A stretch of 64,000 nucleotides of DNA from Tardibacter chloracetimidivorans (GCF_001890385.1 NZ_CP018221.1:124001-188000); one strand, 5' to 3'. Shown: positions 36,201 through 44,834, numbered from the stretch's first letter. Numbers and translations: made by a program. The notes: generated by a model from the letters alone, not told the origin.

Positions 36201-36679
36201 AGCGGTTTGTCCGCGGCGTCGATTGCGCGCAGCGCCTTCTGGGCGCGTTCCTCCAGCTCGGCCGCATAGGCTTCGCGTGTGCGGCTTTCGTTCGTCACCT
36301 CCATAAGAAGGGCGATCCAGTGACTGGGGAGCCCATGTACTCCCATGATCGGCGTGATGATCCAGCGGACCGCATAAGGCTCGCCGTCCTTACGGTAGTT
36401 GATCGTCTCGCCGCAAAAATAATCGTCCGCCTGGAGCGACGTCTTCAATCGGCACAGGACCTCCGGATCGGTCGTCGGCCCTTGCAGGATGCGCGGCGAT
36501 TTGCCCAGCACCTCCGCCCTGGCGAAGCCGGTCATGTCCTCGAACATCCGGTTGACATAGCGAATGATGGGACCGGGGGGCTCCAGATCGAGATCGGTGA
36601 TGATGACGGCCAACCCGGCGCTGTCGAGTGCGGACACAAGCACTGCGTCGAACGGCTCCGTCCTGCTTCTGTGCGGCAC
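36197..36679 (-). CDS. single PAS (LOV-like) domain protein without the photoactive cysteine
   Basis: A 160-residue protein with one PAS domain: IRYVNRMFEDMTGFARAEVLGKSPRILQG followed by ETINYRKDGEPYAVRW, the shape of LOV domains. The flavin-adduct Cys of LOV proteins (GxNCRFLQ) is Pro here (GKSPRILQ), so blue-light photochemistry of the LOV type is not expected. A C-terminal helix (about residues 130-155) could form a coiled coil to a partner. There is no kinase or output domain. The GTG at 36679 is the start because AGGAGAG is well spaced; in-frame upstream codons lack this. Confidence 0.82.
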   Translation of the reverse strand: MPHRSRTEPFDAVLVSALDSAGLAVIITDLDLEPPGPIIRYVNRMFEDMTGFARAEVLGKSPRILQGPTTDPEVLCRLKTSLQADDYFCGETINYRKDGEPYAVRWIITPIMGVHGLPSHWIALLMEVTNESRTREAYAAELEERAQKALRAIDAADKPL

Positions 36680-36874
36680 TATACTCTCCTTACCGCTGAT
36701 TCCACGGTCATCACGGGCAGTCGGAGCTGTCTTCACCAGGCGGCCGAGACACTCCGGCATGCGTCGCATGGGCCATTCCCATCGTCTTTTCAGGGCTTTC
36801 CAACCCGGTGAATGTCAGATAGCCGGACAGACGCGGAAAATCCGCAGGAATAATGCGAAGGAAACAAAAGCAGC

Positions 36875-37798
36875 ATGCCAGGGGGCAGTCCGGACAGGAT
36901 AACGATCGTCATCCCCCATCTGCATCAGTGGCGGCAGCTCGACGACTGCCTGGCGTCTCTGCATTCCCAGACTCTTCCCCGGGACAGATATGACATCATC
37001 GTCGTCGACAATGGCTCGACCGATTTCGAAACCGGCCGGCAGAATGTTTCCCGCCGCTATCCGGACGTTCGCATGGTCTCTGAACGGGAGATCGGCCCCG
37101 GTCCAGCACGGAACACGGGCGTCGGGTTGGCGGAAACGGAGATGATCGCCTGCGTCGACGCCGATTGCATCGCCGACAGCCGCTGGGTCGAATCCGCGCT
37201 GAATGCGCTTGCGGCAGGGGGGGCTGGCACCATCCATGGCGGCGATGTCCAGATCGCACGGCAAAGTCCCGGCCGCTTCACCGAGGTTGAGGCATATGAG
37301 GCGGTGTTCGGCTATCGCCAGAAGCTGTACATCACGAAGAAGCATTTTTCCGGCACCGGAAACCTCGCCTTCTGGAAGAGCGATTTCGCGCGGATCGGCC
37401 CTTTTGCAGGGATAACCGTCGCCGAAGACATGGACTGGGGGCGCCGGGCGCGCGCGGCGGGCATGAAGCTGTCGTACAATCCGCAGATGCTTGTTTATCA
37501 TCCGGCGCGCAAATCGGTGGCCGAGCTCGAGAGCAAATGGTCCAGGCATATCGCCCATGAGCTGGAAAAATCGCGGGGCGGCAAAGCGCATGTGCTGAAA
37601 TGGACGGCGAGGTCGATTGCGGTGGTCCTGTCGATCTTCCCGCATCTGGGGACCATCGCCCTGTCCGAAAAGCTGACCGGCCTGCCTTCAAGGCTGAAAG
37701 CCAGTCGCGTGCTTGTCCGCATCCGGCTGTTCCGCGCCGCTGCGATGCTTCGCCAGATGATGTCCCGGCACAGCGAGGCGCAGCGATGGAATCGCTAG
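36875..37798 (+). CDS. glycosyltransferase family 2
   Basis: A 307-residue GT-A fold glycosyltransferase. The N-terminal part ITIVIPHLHQWRQLDDCLASLHSQ and IIVVDNGSTD bind the nucleotide sugar; CVDADC (near residue 90) is the metal-binding DxD motif; SGTGNLAFWKSDFARIGPF and TVAEDMDWGRRARAAG are the acceptor and catalytic Asp regions. C-terminal basic and hydrophobic stretches suggest membrane contact. Its end overlaps the next GT2 gene by 13 bases. Together they probably build a surface glycan; the glycan is unknown. Confidence 0.9.
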   Translation: MPGGSPDRITIVIPHLHQWRQLDDCLASLHSQTLPRDRYDIIVVDNGSTDFETGRQNVSRRYPDVRMVSEREIGPGPARNTGVGLAETEMIACVDADCIADSRWVESALNALAAGGAGTIHGGDVQIARQSPGRFTEVEAYEAVFGYRQKLYITKKHFSGTGNLAFWKSDFARIGPFAGITVAEDMDWGRRARAAGMKLSYNPQMLVYHPARKSVAELESKWSRHIAHELEKSRGGKAHVLKWTARSIAVVLSIFPHLGTIALSEKLTGLPSRLKASRVLVRIRLFRAAAMLRQMMSRHSEAQRWNR

Positions 37799-38820
37799 AG
37801 AGGGCTCCCCTCGCCGTCATCATGGTCAACTGGCGGTCAGCCGAGGACACGATCGAGTGTCTTGAATCGCTCATGCACAGCCAGCAGCCCATGCGGCTGA
37901 TCGTCTGCGACAATCAGTCAGGCGACGGATCGGTGGAGAAAATCCTCGCCTGGGCCAGGGGCGAAAGGCCGGTCGAACCGAAATCCGATACGCTTGCCCA
38001 TCTGACGCGGCCGGCGGTCCCCAAGCCGGTGGAGCATGTCGTGTTGAACCGTCAGCAGGCCGAAGAGGGCGATGTGCCCTCATCACGGCTCATCATCATC
38101 AACACGGGCGACAATCTCGGATATGCCGGGGGTAACAATGTCGGCATGCGCATGGCGCTGCGCGACCCCGACATCAAATATATCTGGCTGCTGAACAACG
38201 ACACGGTCGTCGAGCCAGATGCCCCGGCGGCCGTGGTCCGCGCATTCGAACGCGACAGCGCCTGCGGCATGCTGGGCACGGTGGTCCGCTATTATTTTCG
38301 CCCCGACCGGCTCCAACTGCTGAACGGGTCCCGCTATTCGAGCTGGACGGGCAGGGGATATCCGATCGCTGCCGGACAGCCCGTCGAGGCCGCTTTCGAT
38401 GCCGGCGAGGTCATATCCAAAACCGATTTCGTCTGTGGAGCCTCGCTCGCCATATCCCGGCCGTGCGTGGAAGCCATCGGCCTGATGGACGAGCGCTATT
38501 TTCTGTATTTCGAGGAAATCGATTGGGCGATGCAGGCGCGCGGCCGGTTTTCGACGGGCTTCGCGGCAGACGCCGTCATCTACCACAAGGAAGGCGGAAG
38601 CATCGGGTCCAGCCGCGAACTGGCCCGGCGCAGCGCGTTCTCGGAATATTATCTAGCCAGAAGCAAGATGCTCTTCGGCCGCAAGCACAGCCCCGCCAAA
38701 TTGCCGTTCCTGATCGCCAGCAACCTGCTGATGGCCTTGCGGCGGATCACGCAGGGACATGCGGACAAGGCAGTAGCCATCGCTCGCGGTTCGTTCAACC
38801 AGCCGTTTCAGCGGGACTGA
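37786..38820 (+). CDS. glycosyltransferase family 2 (rhamnosyltransferase WbbL-like)
   Basis: A 344-residue GT2 enzyme starting MESLERAPLAVIMVNWRSAE. The nucleotide site includes LIVCDNQSGDGSVEKI, the DxD-like region is WLLNNDTVVEPD (around residue 140), and the acceptor region FDVxGxxF-type is KTDFVCGASLAISRPCVEAIG with ERYFLYFEEIDWAMQARGRF near 240. It resembles WbbL-type rhamnosyl transferases. It overlaps the previous GT2 gene, so the two are coupled. Confidence 0.9.
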   Translation: MESLERAPLAVIMVNWRSAEDTIECLESLMHSQQPMRLIVCDNQSGDGSVEKILAWARGERPVEPKSDTLAHLTRPAVPKPVEHVVLNRQQAEEGDVPSSRLIIINTGDNLGYAGGNNVGMRMALRDPDIKYIWLLNNDTVVEPDAPAAVVRAFERDSACGMLGTVVRYYFRPDRLQLLNGSRYSSWTGRGYPIAAGQPVEAAFDAGEVISKTDFVCGASLAISRPCVEAIGLMDERYFLYFEEIDWAMQARGRFSTGFAADAVIYHKEGGSIGSSRELARRSAFSEYYLARSKMLFGRKHSPAKLPFLIASNLLMALRRITQGHADKAVAIARGSFNQPFQRD

Positions 38821-38872
38821 CGGGCGGGCGACGCCGCCGGCGCAGACCCGCATCAGTGAGATGGGCGCGCTC

Positions 38873-39583
38873 CTATTCCTCCGCGCACCAATGAATGTCG
38901 ATCGGCACTTCGGTTTCGGCCAGAATGCGGCCGATCGGCGTGTTCGAGAGCGGCCCGTCCTTGATCGCCTGTTCCACCACTGCGCGCTTTGCATCGCCGC
39001 TGAACGCCAGCGTGAGGGTGCGCGCTGAGAGAATGGCCGCCCGGCTCAGCGTGACCCGCGGCACCGGCGCATCGGCGGGCATGGGGTCGGGCATCACGCC
39101 CAGCGCGCGGCGGGTTTTGGGACCTTCCAGCGCCTCCTCCAAATCGGGACCGGGAAAGATCGATGCGGCATGGCCGTCTTCGCCCACGCCAAGCCAGACG
39201 AGATCGGGCGGCCATTGCAGATCGGCGAGCCTTGCGTCGGCGGCCTTGCCGGCGGCCCGGTAGTCGGCGGCCGCCTCGGCCGTGATCGGCAGCACGCGCG
39301 CGCCCTTGGGCAGGAACTGTCTGGCGATCATGCCGACGTTGCTCATGGGGCTGTCGACAGGCACCAGCCGGTCGTCGGTGGGGATGATGGTGACGTGCTT
39401 CCACTTGATCTTCGCCGCCGCCAGCTTCTCGAAGATCGGCACGGGGGACTTGCCGCCCGGCAGCGCGATCAGCGCCTGGCCGCGCGCATCCAGCGCGCTT
39501 TCGATGATGAACCCGATGTCGCCGGCAACGGCCTCGGCCATTTCGGCGGCGTCGTCATATTCCCACCATTCGACTTCGATCAT
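38873..39583 (-). CDS. pgl: 6-phosphogluconolactonase
   Basis: A 236-residue hydrolase of the pentose phosphate and Entner-Doudoroff pathways. Family motifs: ALPGGKSPVPIFEKLA near 42, IPTDDRLVPVDSPMSN near 68 and the catalytic GVGEDGHAASIFPG near 130. In many sphingomonads pgl sits between zwf and edd; here both are absent and an IS110 element lies immediately upstream. The pgl ribosome site (AGGAG at 39596-39592) overlaps the transposase stop codon. Confidence 0.93.
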   Translation of the reverse strand: MIEVEWWEYDDAAEMAEAVAGDIGFIIESALDARGQALIALPGGKSPVPIFEKLAAAKIKWKHVTIIPTDDRLVPVDSPMSNVGMIARQFLPKGARVLPITAEAAADYRAAGKAADARLADLQWPPDLVWLGVGEDGHAASIFPGPDLEEALEGPKTRRALGVMPDPMPADAPVPRVTLSRAAILSARTLTLAFSGDAKRAVVEQAIKDGPLSNTPIGRILAETEVPIDIHWCAEE

Positions 39584-39594
39584 TGCGGCTGCTC

Positions 39595-40638
39595 CTATGA
39601 TGATTGTCCAGCGGGGATGAGATCTTCCCGGCGCTGGAACTGAGTGAAGTCATTGAACACCCATCCGTTTTTGAGGGTGTCATAGATGATCGTCAGCAGC
39701 TTGCGGGCAGTGGCGATAATGGCCTTGCCGAAGCCGCGGCGCTCTCGGATGCGATTGTGATAGCCCTTGAGATAGGGCGAGTAGCGGATGGCACTGAGCG
39801 TGCATTGCACCAGCGTGGTCCGCGCGAGGCGGTTGCCTTGTTTCGTGATGCGGCCGCGATGATCGGTTTCGTTCGACTGTCTGACGCGCGGCACGATGCC
39901 GAAGTAGGCGGCGAGCTTGTCGGCGCTGGCAAAGTCATGGACGTTGCCGATGGCGGTGAGCAGCACTGCGGCCGAGCGCGGCCCCACGCCCTTGATGCTG
40001 GTCAGCCCTTCGTAGCCGTCAAAGGTCGCGGCAACGCCTTCGATCTCGCGGTCGAGATGGGCAAGGCTGGCGCTCAGCGACAGCGCCTGCTCGCGCAGCA
40101 CCTCGATCTCGATTACTTCGCAGCGGGAGAAGAGGTCCAGGTCGATGGCGGCGAGCCCTCGCTTCGATCCGAGGCTTTCCTTTTTGAGCTTCAGCCCCTT
40201 GCGCACATGCAGCGCGTGGATCTTGTTGAGCAGCCGCGTGCGCTGCTTGACCAGAACGTCGCGCGTATGGGTGAGCGAGGCCAGCTCGCTCTGGTCCTGC
40301 GTCCTGGCCCGCGTCTCGGGCAGCATGTCCTTGGACAGGAACAGTGCAAGCGCCGCAGCGTCGTTGCGGTCGGTCTTCTTCACCGACTTCCTGATCACCT
40401 TGAACTGCGATGGATTGACCACCACCACCCGCCCGACGCAGGGCAGCACCTGATCGCGGAACCAGGCGCTGTTGCCGGTCGCCTCGATCGCCACCTCGTC
40501 GTCGGCGTCGAGGCTCAGGCAGAATCGCTCCATGTCGGCGGCCGACAACGTGAGCGTCTCGAAGCTCTGAGCCCCGTCCGGCTCGCGCCGGCACACCGTG
40601 ATGCTGTTCTGATGAAGATCGACACCGATAAAGGACAT
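39595..40638 (-). CDS. IS110 family transposase (DEDD/serine recombinase)
   Basis: A 347-residue recombinase. The N-terminal RuvC-like DEDD site is visible: D7 (FIGVDLH), E52 (VAIEATGN), D90 and D93 (KKTDRNDAAALA). The C-terminal transposase_20 domain has the helix-hairpin LTSIKGVGPRSAAVLLTAIG and the catalytic serine S255 in VRQSNETDHRGRITKQGN. All key residues are present, so it may be active. GGAGAATAG precedes the ATG at 40638. IS110 enzymes cut and join DNA under guidance of a bridge RNA coded next to the gene. Confidence 0.95.
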   Translation of the reverse strand: MSFIGVDLHQNSITVCRREPDGAQSFETLTLSAADMERFCLSLDADDEVAIEATGNSAWFRDQVLPCVGRVVVVNPSQFKVIRKSVKKTDRNDAAALALFLSKDMLPETRARTQDQSELASLTHTRDVLVKQRTRLLNKIHALHVRKGLKLKKESLGSKRGLAAIDLDLFSRCEVIEIEVLREQALSLSASLAHLDREIEGVAATFDGYEGLTSIKGVGPRSAAVLLTAIGNVHDFASADKLAAYFGIVPRVRQSNETDHRGRITKQGNRLARTTLVQCTLSAIRYSPYLKGYHNRIRERRGFGKAIIATARKLLTIIYDTLKNGWVFNDFTQFQRREDLIPAGQSS

Positions 40639-40654
40639 GGCTATTCTCCGCTCG

Positions 40655-40831
40655 TTGGGTGAGGCGGAACCCTCAATGGGTGTGAACGGCCCGGCCAAAC
40701 TCCTATCCGAGGTCACCGGATGCTTCCGGGCCTCAAGCTGGTCGTTCGGCGGCAGGCGGCGGGTAAGCTCCTTCACAGGGTCAAAAGCCCTAAAATGCCA
40801 ATCCAGCCTGCAACCTATCCGCCTCACCCAA
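40655..40831 (-). ncRNA. candidate bridge RNA of the IS110 element
   Basis: The 341-base non-coding stretch before the transposase contains a perfect 14-base inverted repeat (TTGGGTGAGGCGGA with its complement, at 40831-40818 and 40668-40655 on the minus strand) enclosing about 149 bases. Inside are further hairpins, including CCGGA-AGCA-TCCGG and AGGG-CTTTTGA-CCCT. A closed, multi-stem RNA of about 177 bases in the leader of an IS110 transposase fits the bridge RNA known for this family. Loop assignments and ends are not determined. Confidence 0.5.
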
Positions 40832-40979
40832 TGCTCTAGCATCGGGCGCCAAGACCGCTCACCGCTCATTCATGCCAGCTCCTTCGTGGGAATGCTTCGG
40901 CGCGAAGCGTACTTTACGGCTCCCGGCTCAATGACCTAGAGGGAGCGCGCTTTCAACCTCATAGGGATCACATAGCGAC

Positions 40980-41537
40980 ATGGCCCAGCCAAGCTCGGAT
41001 GTTTTAGGCGCCGTCGATGCACCGCTCCGCCCGCTGCCGATGCTGATTTTCGGCTCGCGCTGGCTTCAGCTGCCGCTTTATCTCGGCCTCATCGTCGCGC
41101 AGTGCGTCTATGTCTTCCTGTTCCTGAAGGAACTGTACCATCTGCTGAGCCATGCCAATGAGTTCGGCGAGCAGCAGATCATGCTGGTGGTGCTGGGTCT
41201 GATCGACGTGGTGATGATCTCCAACCTGCTCGTCATGGTGATCGTAGGCGGTTACGAGACCTTCGTTTCCAGACTGCGGCTTCAGGGGCATCCGGACCAG
41301 CCCGAATGGCTGAGTCACGTGAACGCGGGCATTCTGAAGGTGAAGCTGGCGATGGCGATCATCGGCATCTCGTCGATCCACCTGCTGCGAACCTTCATCG
41401 AATCGAGCAATCTCGGCAGCGAGGGCGCGCGCTATACGTCGGAAGGCGTGCTTTGGCAGACGGTGATCCACTGCGTCTTCATCCTTTCGGCGATCGGCAT
41501 CGCCTATGTGGACAGGATGACCCAGACCAGACATTGA
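40980..41537 (+). CDS. UPF0114 family membrane protein (YqhA-like)
   Basis: A 185-residue integral membrane protein of the UPF0114/TIGR00645 family, function unknown. It has four predicted helices; typical phrases are LQLPLYLGLIVAQCVYVFLFLKEL, LVVLGLIDVVMISNLLVMVIVGGYETFVSRL and the C-terminal SEGVLWQTVIHCVFILSAIGIAYVDR. It starts at the ATG at 40980 without a clear ribosome site. The IS110 element lies directly upstream, so its native promoter may have been altered. Confidence 0.88.
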   Translation: MAQPSSDVLGAVDAPLRPLPMLIFGSRWLQLPLYLGLIVAQCVYVFLFLKELYHLLSHANEFGEQQIMLVVLGLIDVVMISNLLVMVIVGGYETFVSRLRLQGHPDQPEWLSHVNAGILKVKLAMAIIGISSIHLLRTFIESSNLGSEGARYTSEGVLWQTVIHCVFILSAIGIAYVDRMTQTRH

Positions 41538-41583
41538 GACGCTTGACTGCGCAGCCGATTTCAGGGCAAGCGCGGGGCAGGGC

Positions 41584-41657
41584 GCGGGTGTAGCTCAATG
41601 GTAGAGCAGAAGCCTTCCAAGCTTACGACGAGGGTTCGATTCCCTTCACCCGCTCCA
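41584..41657 (+). tRNA. tRNA-Gly (anticodon TCC)
   Basis: Cloverleaf with a 7-base-pair acceptor stem (GCGGGTG/CACCCGC), D-arm GTAGCTCAATGGTAGAGC, anticodon loop CTTCCAA (anticodon TCC, reading GGA), T-arm GGGTTCGATTCCC and encoded CCA at 41655-41657. Confidence 0.97.
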
Positions 41658-41738
41658 ATCTCCCCATAGGCTGTATGCTTCTTTCGCAGAGGCTTGCGTG
41701 CTTGCACGGCTGAGCCTATAGACGCCGCCCTTGGCCTT

Positions 41739-41814
41739 AGGAGTGTAGCTCAGTTGGTAGAGCATCGGTCTCCAAAACCGAGGGCCGTGGGTTCGAGTCC
41801 CTCCACTCCTGCCA
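41739..41814 (+). tRNA. tRNA-Trp (anticodon CCA)
   Basis: Cloverleaf with acceptor stem AGGAGTG/CACTCCT, D-arm TAGCTCAGTTGGTAGAGCA, anticodon loop CTCCAAA (anticodon CCA, reading TGG), T-arm GTGGGTTCGAGTCCCTC and encoded CCA. Its place before secE-nusG is the conserved bacterial arrangement. Confidence 0.98.
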
Positions 41815-41968
41815 GTTTCCTCGCGGCCGCTCTTGCGGGCGCGGGAAGACGGGCCTAATAGGGCCGGGACGACAGGTTAGGTCCAAGCGGCGGTCGCCGG
41901 AAGGTGAGGCGCGGCTTGGGCGGTTTGTTGTGTTTTTGGATTGAGCGCAGACAGGACGGCCGAACAGA

Positions 41969-42166
41969 ATGGCAAAGGTCTCACCCGGCGAGTTCGTCCG
42001 GCAGGTTCGCAACGAAACGGCGAGGGTCAGCTGGCCCTCGCGCCGCGAAACCGTGCTGACGACCGTGATGGTGCTGATCATGACCACGCTGCTTTCGATC
42101 TTCTTCCTTGGGGTCGATCAGATCCTGGGCAGGATCGTTCGATTCCTTCTGTCGCTGGCTGCTTGA
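41969..42166 (+). CDS. secE: preprotein translocase subunit SecE
   Basis: A 65-residue single-helix SecE of the short alphaproteobacterial type; clamps SecY in the translocon. The amphipathic GEFVRQVRNETARVSWPSRRE segment (residues 7-27) with the conserved WPSR motif precedes one membrane helix (about 30-50). It is first in the secE-nusG-rplK-rplA series, after tRNA-Trp. Confidence 0.97.
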   Translation: MAKVSPGEFVRQVRNETARVSWPSRRETVLTTVMVLIMTTLLSIFFLGVDQILGRIVRFLLSLAA

Positions 42167-42195
42167 GTTTATAGGGCGAGGAACCGGGTCAACAC

Positions 42196-42735
42196 ATGTC
42201 GCGCTGGTATATTATCCACGCCTATTCGGGCTTCGAGAACAAGGTCCGCGATGCAATCCTGTCCGATGCGGCGCGTCTGGGGCTGGAGCAGCTCGTGGAA
42301 GCGGTCGAGGTGCCGACGGAAAAGGTGACCGAGGTCCGGCGCGGCAAGAAGGTGGTGTCCGACCGCAAGTTCTTCCCCGGCTATGTGCTGGCGAAGCTGG
42401 AGATGAACGACGACGTCTATCACCTGGTGAAGAACACGCCAAAGGTGACGGGATTCCTCGGTTCGTCGGGCAAGCCGCAGGCGATCAGCGAGGCCGAGGC
42501 GGCGCGAATCCTGAACACGCGCGACGAGCAGGCGGCCGCTGCGCCCAAGGCGAAGCTGAAGGTCGACTTCGAGATCGGCGACAGCGTGAAGGTGCTGGAC
42601 GGCCCGTTCGCCAGCTTCAACGGCGCGGTGGAGGAGATCGATTACGATCGCGGCCGCGTGAAGGTGTCCGTGTCGATCTTCGGGCGTGCGACGCCCGTCG
42701 AACTGGAGTTCGAGCAGGTCGAGCGGAACAAATAG
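42196..42735 (+). CDS. nusG: transcription termination/antitermination protein NusG
   Basis: A 179-residue elongation factor that contacts RNA polymerase and couples it to Rho or ribosomes. The N-terminal NGN domain has WYIIHAYSGFENKVRDAIL and FFPGYVLAKLEM; the C-terminal KOW motif is at about residues 125-155 (EIGDSVKVLDGPFASFNGAVEEID). It is in operon with secE, 29 bases apart. Confidence 0.98.
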   Translation: MSRWYIIHAYSGFENKVRDAILSDAARLGLEQLVEAVEVPTEKVTEVRRGKKVVSDRKFFPGYVLAKLEMNDDVYHLVKNTPKVTGFLGSSGKPQAISEAEAARILNTRDEQAAAAPKAKLKVDFEIGDSVKVLDGPFASFNGAVEEIDYDRGRVKVSVSIFGRATPVELEFEQVERNK

Positions 42736-42861
42736 GCTTTGAATTTGCCGGGCCGTTGCGGTTGAGCCCGGCATGCTGAGCGGGAGGATGTCCTCGGATG
42801 TCCGTCTGGACCGCTAGACCGCATCGCCCCGGTGTTTTCGGGGCATGAAGGGTGACGAAAG
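42736..42861 (+). promoter_or_regulatory. rplK leader with two hairpins
   Basis: The 126-base gap between nusG and rplK holds two GC stems: GCCGGGC/GCCCGGC (42747-42772) and GCCCCG/CGGGGC (42826-42844), neither with a U-run. In bacteria L1 commonly binds the rplK leader mRNA to repress L11-L1 synthesis, so a translational control site is expected here; the L1-binding motif itself was not verified. Confidence 0.4.
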
Positions 42862-43293
42862 ATGGCAAAGAAGATTACCGGTTACATCAAGCTGCAGGTG
42901 CCTGCGGGCGCAGCGAACCCGTCGCCGCCGATCGGTCCGGCGCTGGGCCAGCGCGGCGTCAACATCATGGAGTTCTGCAAGGCGTTCAACGCGCAGACCC
43001 AGGACCTTGAAAAGAGCATGCCGATCCCGACGATCATCACCGTCTATGCGGATCGCAGCTTCTCTTTCGAAACCAAGACCCCGCCCGCATCCTTCCTCAT
43101 CAAGAAGGCCGCCAACCTGAAGTCGGGCTCCAAGGAGCCGGGCAAGGTGTCGGCCGGCAAGATCGCCCGCTCCAAGCTGCGCGAGATCGCCGAACTGAAG
43201 ATGAAGGATCTGAACGCCCACGACATCGAGGCGGCGACGAAGACGATCGAAGGCTCCGCCCGCGCGATGGGCCTCGAAGTGGTGGAGGGCTGA
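42862..43293 (+). CDS. rplK: 50S ribosomal protein L11
   Basis: A 143-residue protein of the GTPase-associated centre, also needed for the stringent response through RelA. Family pattern: [37 protein letters not shown] with the flexible Pro-rich loop, and the C-terminal [25 protein letters not shown]. It overlaps nothing and is four bases before rplA. Confidence 0.99.
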   Translation: MAKKITGYIKLQVPAGAANPSPPIGPALGQRGVNIMEFCKAFNAQTQDLEKSMPIPTIITVYADRSFSFETKTPPASFLIKKAANLKSGSKEPGKVSAGKIARSKLREIAELKMKDLNAHDIEAATKTIEGSARAMGLEVVEG

Positions 43294-43297
43294 GGTC

Positions 43298-43996
43298 ATG
43301 GCAAAGCTGAGCAAGAAGGCAAAGAAGCTGGCCGAAACCGTTGATTCGCAAAAGCTTCATCCGGTGGACGAGGCGATCTCGCTGGTGAAGGCGAATGCGA
43401 CTTCGAAGTTCGACGAGACCGTGGAGGTTGCGATCAACCTCGGCGTCGATCCGCGGCACGCCGATCAGATGGTTCGCGGCGTCGTGACCCTGCCCAAGGG
43501 CACCGGCAAGACGGTGCGCGTCGGCGTGTTCGCGCGTGGCGACAAGGCTGAAGAGGCAAAGGCTGCCGGAGCCGATGTGGTCGGCGCCGAAGACCTGCTC
43601 GAGATCGTGCAGGGCGGCAAGATCGAGTTCGACCGCTGCATTGCGACTCCCGACATGATGGGCCTCGTCGGCCGGCTCGGAAAGGTGCTGGGTCCCAAGG
43701 GCCTGATGCCGAACCCGAAGCTGGGCACGGTGACTCCGAACGTCGCGGAAGCCGTGAAGGCGGCCAAGGGCGGTCAGGTGGAGTTCCGCGTCGAAAAGGC
43801 GGGCATCATTCATTCGGGCATCGGCAAGGCGAGCTTCCCCGCCGAGGACCTGCGCGCCAATTTCGATGCGTTCGTGGATGCGATCGTGAAGGCGAAGCCG
43901 TCGGGCGCGAAGGGTAAATATGTCCAGAAGATCGCGCTGTCGTCGACCATGGGGCCGGGCCTCAAGGTGGACGTGGCGGATACGGCTACGGTCTGA
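43298..43996 (+). CDS. rplA: 50S ribosomal protein L1
   Basis: A 232-residue protein of the mobile L1 stalk and likely autogenous repressor of rplK-rplA. Family pattern: [58 protein letters not shown] and [18 protein letters not shown]. Closes the L11 operon; rplJ follows after a 268-base leader. Confidence 0.99.
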   Translation: MAKLSKKAKKLAETVDSQKLHPVDEAISLVKANATSKFDETVEVAINLGVDPRHADQMVRGVVTLPKGTGKTVRVGVFARGDKAEEAKAAGADVVGAEDLLEIVQGGKIEFDRCIATPDMMGLVGRLGKVLGPKGLMPNPKLGTVTPNVAEAVKAAKGGQVEFRVEKAGIIHSGIGKASFPAEDLRANFDAFVDAIVKAKPSGAKGKYVQKIALSSTMGPGLKVDVADTATV

Positions 43997-44264
43997 GTTT
44001 TTTAGTTAGTCCGGGGTTTCGGCTCCGGGCGTGTTCCGTCCGAGACTGCTGGCGCTTCCGTGAGGAGGCTTAAAATCCGCCGGCACAGACGGGGAAATGG
44101 TTTTCCGGTTCTTCCGTGCGATGGAAGGCCGGGTCTGCCGATGAAGCGGTTTTCCGCCGATCCGGTCAGGCGACCACCCCTCGGACAGGCTTCTGGCCGG
44201 CGTATCGGGTCAGGGGCCGCAAGCGGACCTTCGGATGGGCCGAAGGTCAGTAAAGGAGTGAGGC
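43997..44264 (+). promoter_or_regulatory. rplJ (L10) leader region
   Basis: A 268-base gene-free stretch between rplA and rplJ. It starts with a short T-run (TTTTTT just after the rplA stop), has several GC stems and ends with AAAGGAGTGAGGC before the ATG. Bacterial L10 operons usually carry a leader here that L10(L12)4 binds for feedback control. A promoter inside is also likely. No specific L10 motif was verified. Confidence 0.45.
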
Positions 44265-44780
44265 ATGGATCGAGCTGAAAAGGCCGAACTGGTTGCCGAG
44301 CTGAACAAAGTCTTGTCCGAGACGGGCGTGGTCGTCGTCACCCTCAACAAGGGAATGACGGTTGCCCAGGCCACCGAGCTTCGGGTCAAGATGCGTGAAG
44401 CAGGCGCCAGCTATAAAGTGGCCAAGAACAGGCTTGCCCGTCTGGCTCTCGATGGCACGTCATACACGTCGCTCGACGGATTGCTGGTTGGGCCTACCGG
44501 CCTTGCCACGTCGGTCGATCCCGTCGCAGCGGCCAAGGTGGCCGTTGAGTTCGCGAAGAAGAACGACAAGTTCGAAATCGTGGGCGGGGCGATGGGCGAC
44601 ACCGTGTTGGACGTGAACGGAGTCAAGGCGCTGGCCGAACTGCCGTCGCTGGACGAACTGCGCGCCAAGATCGTGGGGCTTATCAATGCGCCCGCGACCA
44701 AGGTTGCCCAGCTCGCCAATGCGCCGGCATCCAAGCTGGCTCGCGTATTCGCCGCTTATGGCGACAGCGCAGCCGCCTGA
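44265..44780 (+). CDS. rplJ: 50S ribosomal protein L10
   Basis: A 171-residue base of the L7/L12 stalk. Family pattern: [55 protein letters not shown] and the C-terminal helix carrying the L12 dimer sites. A strong AAAGGAG ribosome site precedes it. rplL follows 54 bases later. Confidence 0.98.
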   Translation: MDRAEKAELVAELNKVLSETGVVVVTLNKGMTVAQATELRVKMREAGASYKVAKNRLARLALDGTSYTSLDGLLVGPTGLATSVDPVAAAKVAVEFAKKNDKFEIVGGAMGDTVLDVNGVKALAELPSLDELRAKIVGLINAPATKVAQLANAPASKLARVFAAYGDSAAA

Positions 44781-44834
44781 TCGAACCTATCATCTTGAAA
44801 TCTAGGGGGCACATGCCCCATATGGAGACTATCA

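Larger units (their letters stand above)
39590..40840 (-). mobile_element. IS110-family insertion sequence (approximate ends)
   Basis: About 1.25 kb inserted between pgl and a divergent yqhA-like gene. It holds one transposase gene and a long non-coding segment upstream of it, the layout of the IS110 group (IS1111 elements place it downstream). No terminal inverted repeats are visible, as expected. The pgl-side end must lie within a few bases of the transposase stop; the other end lies somewhere in 40832-40960. Exact ends need comparison with an empty site. Confidence 0.65.
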
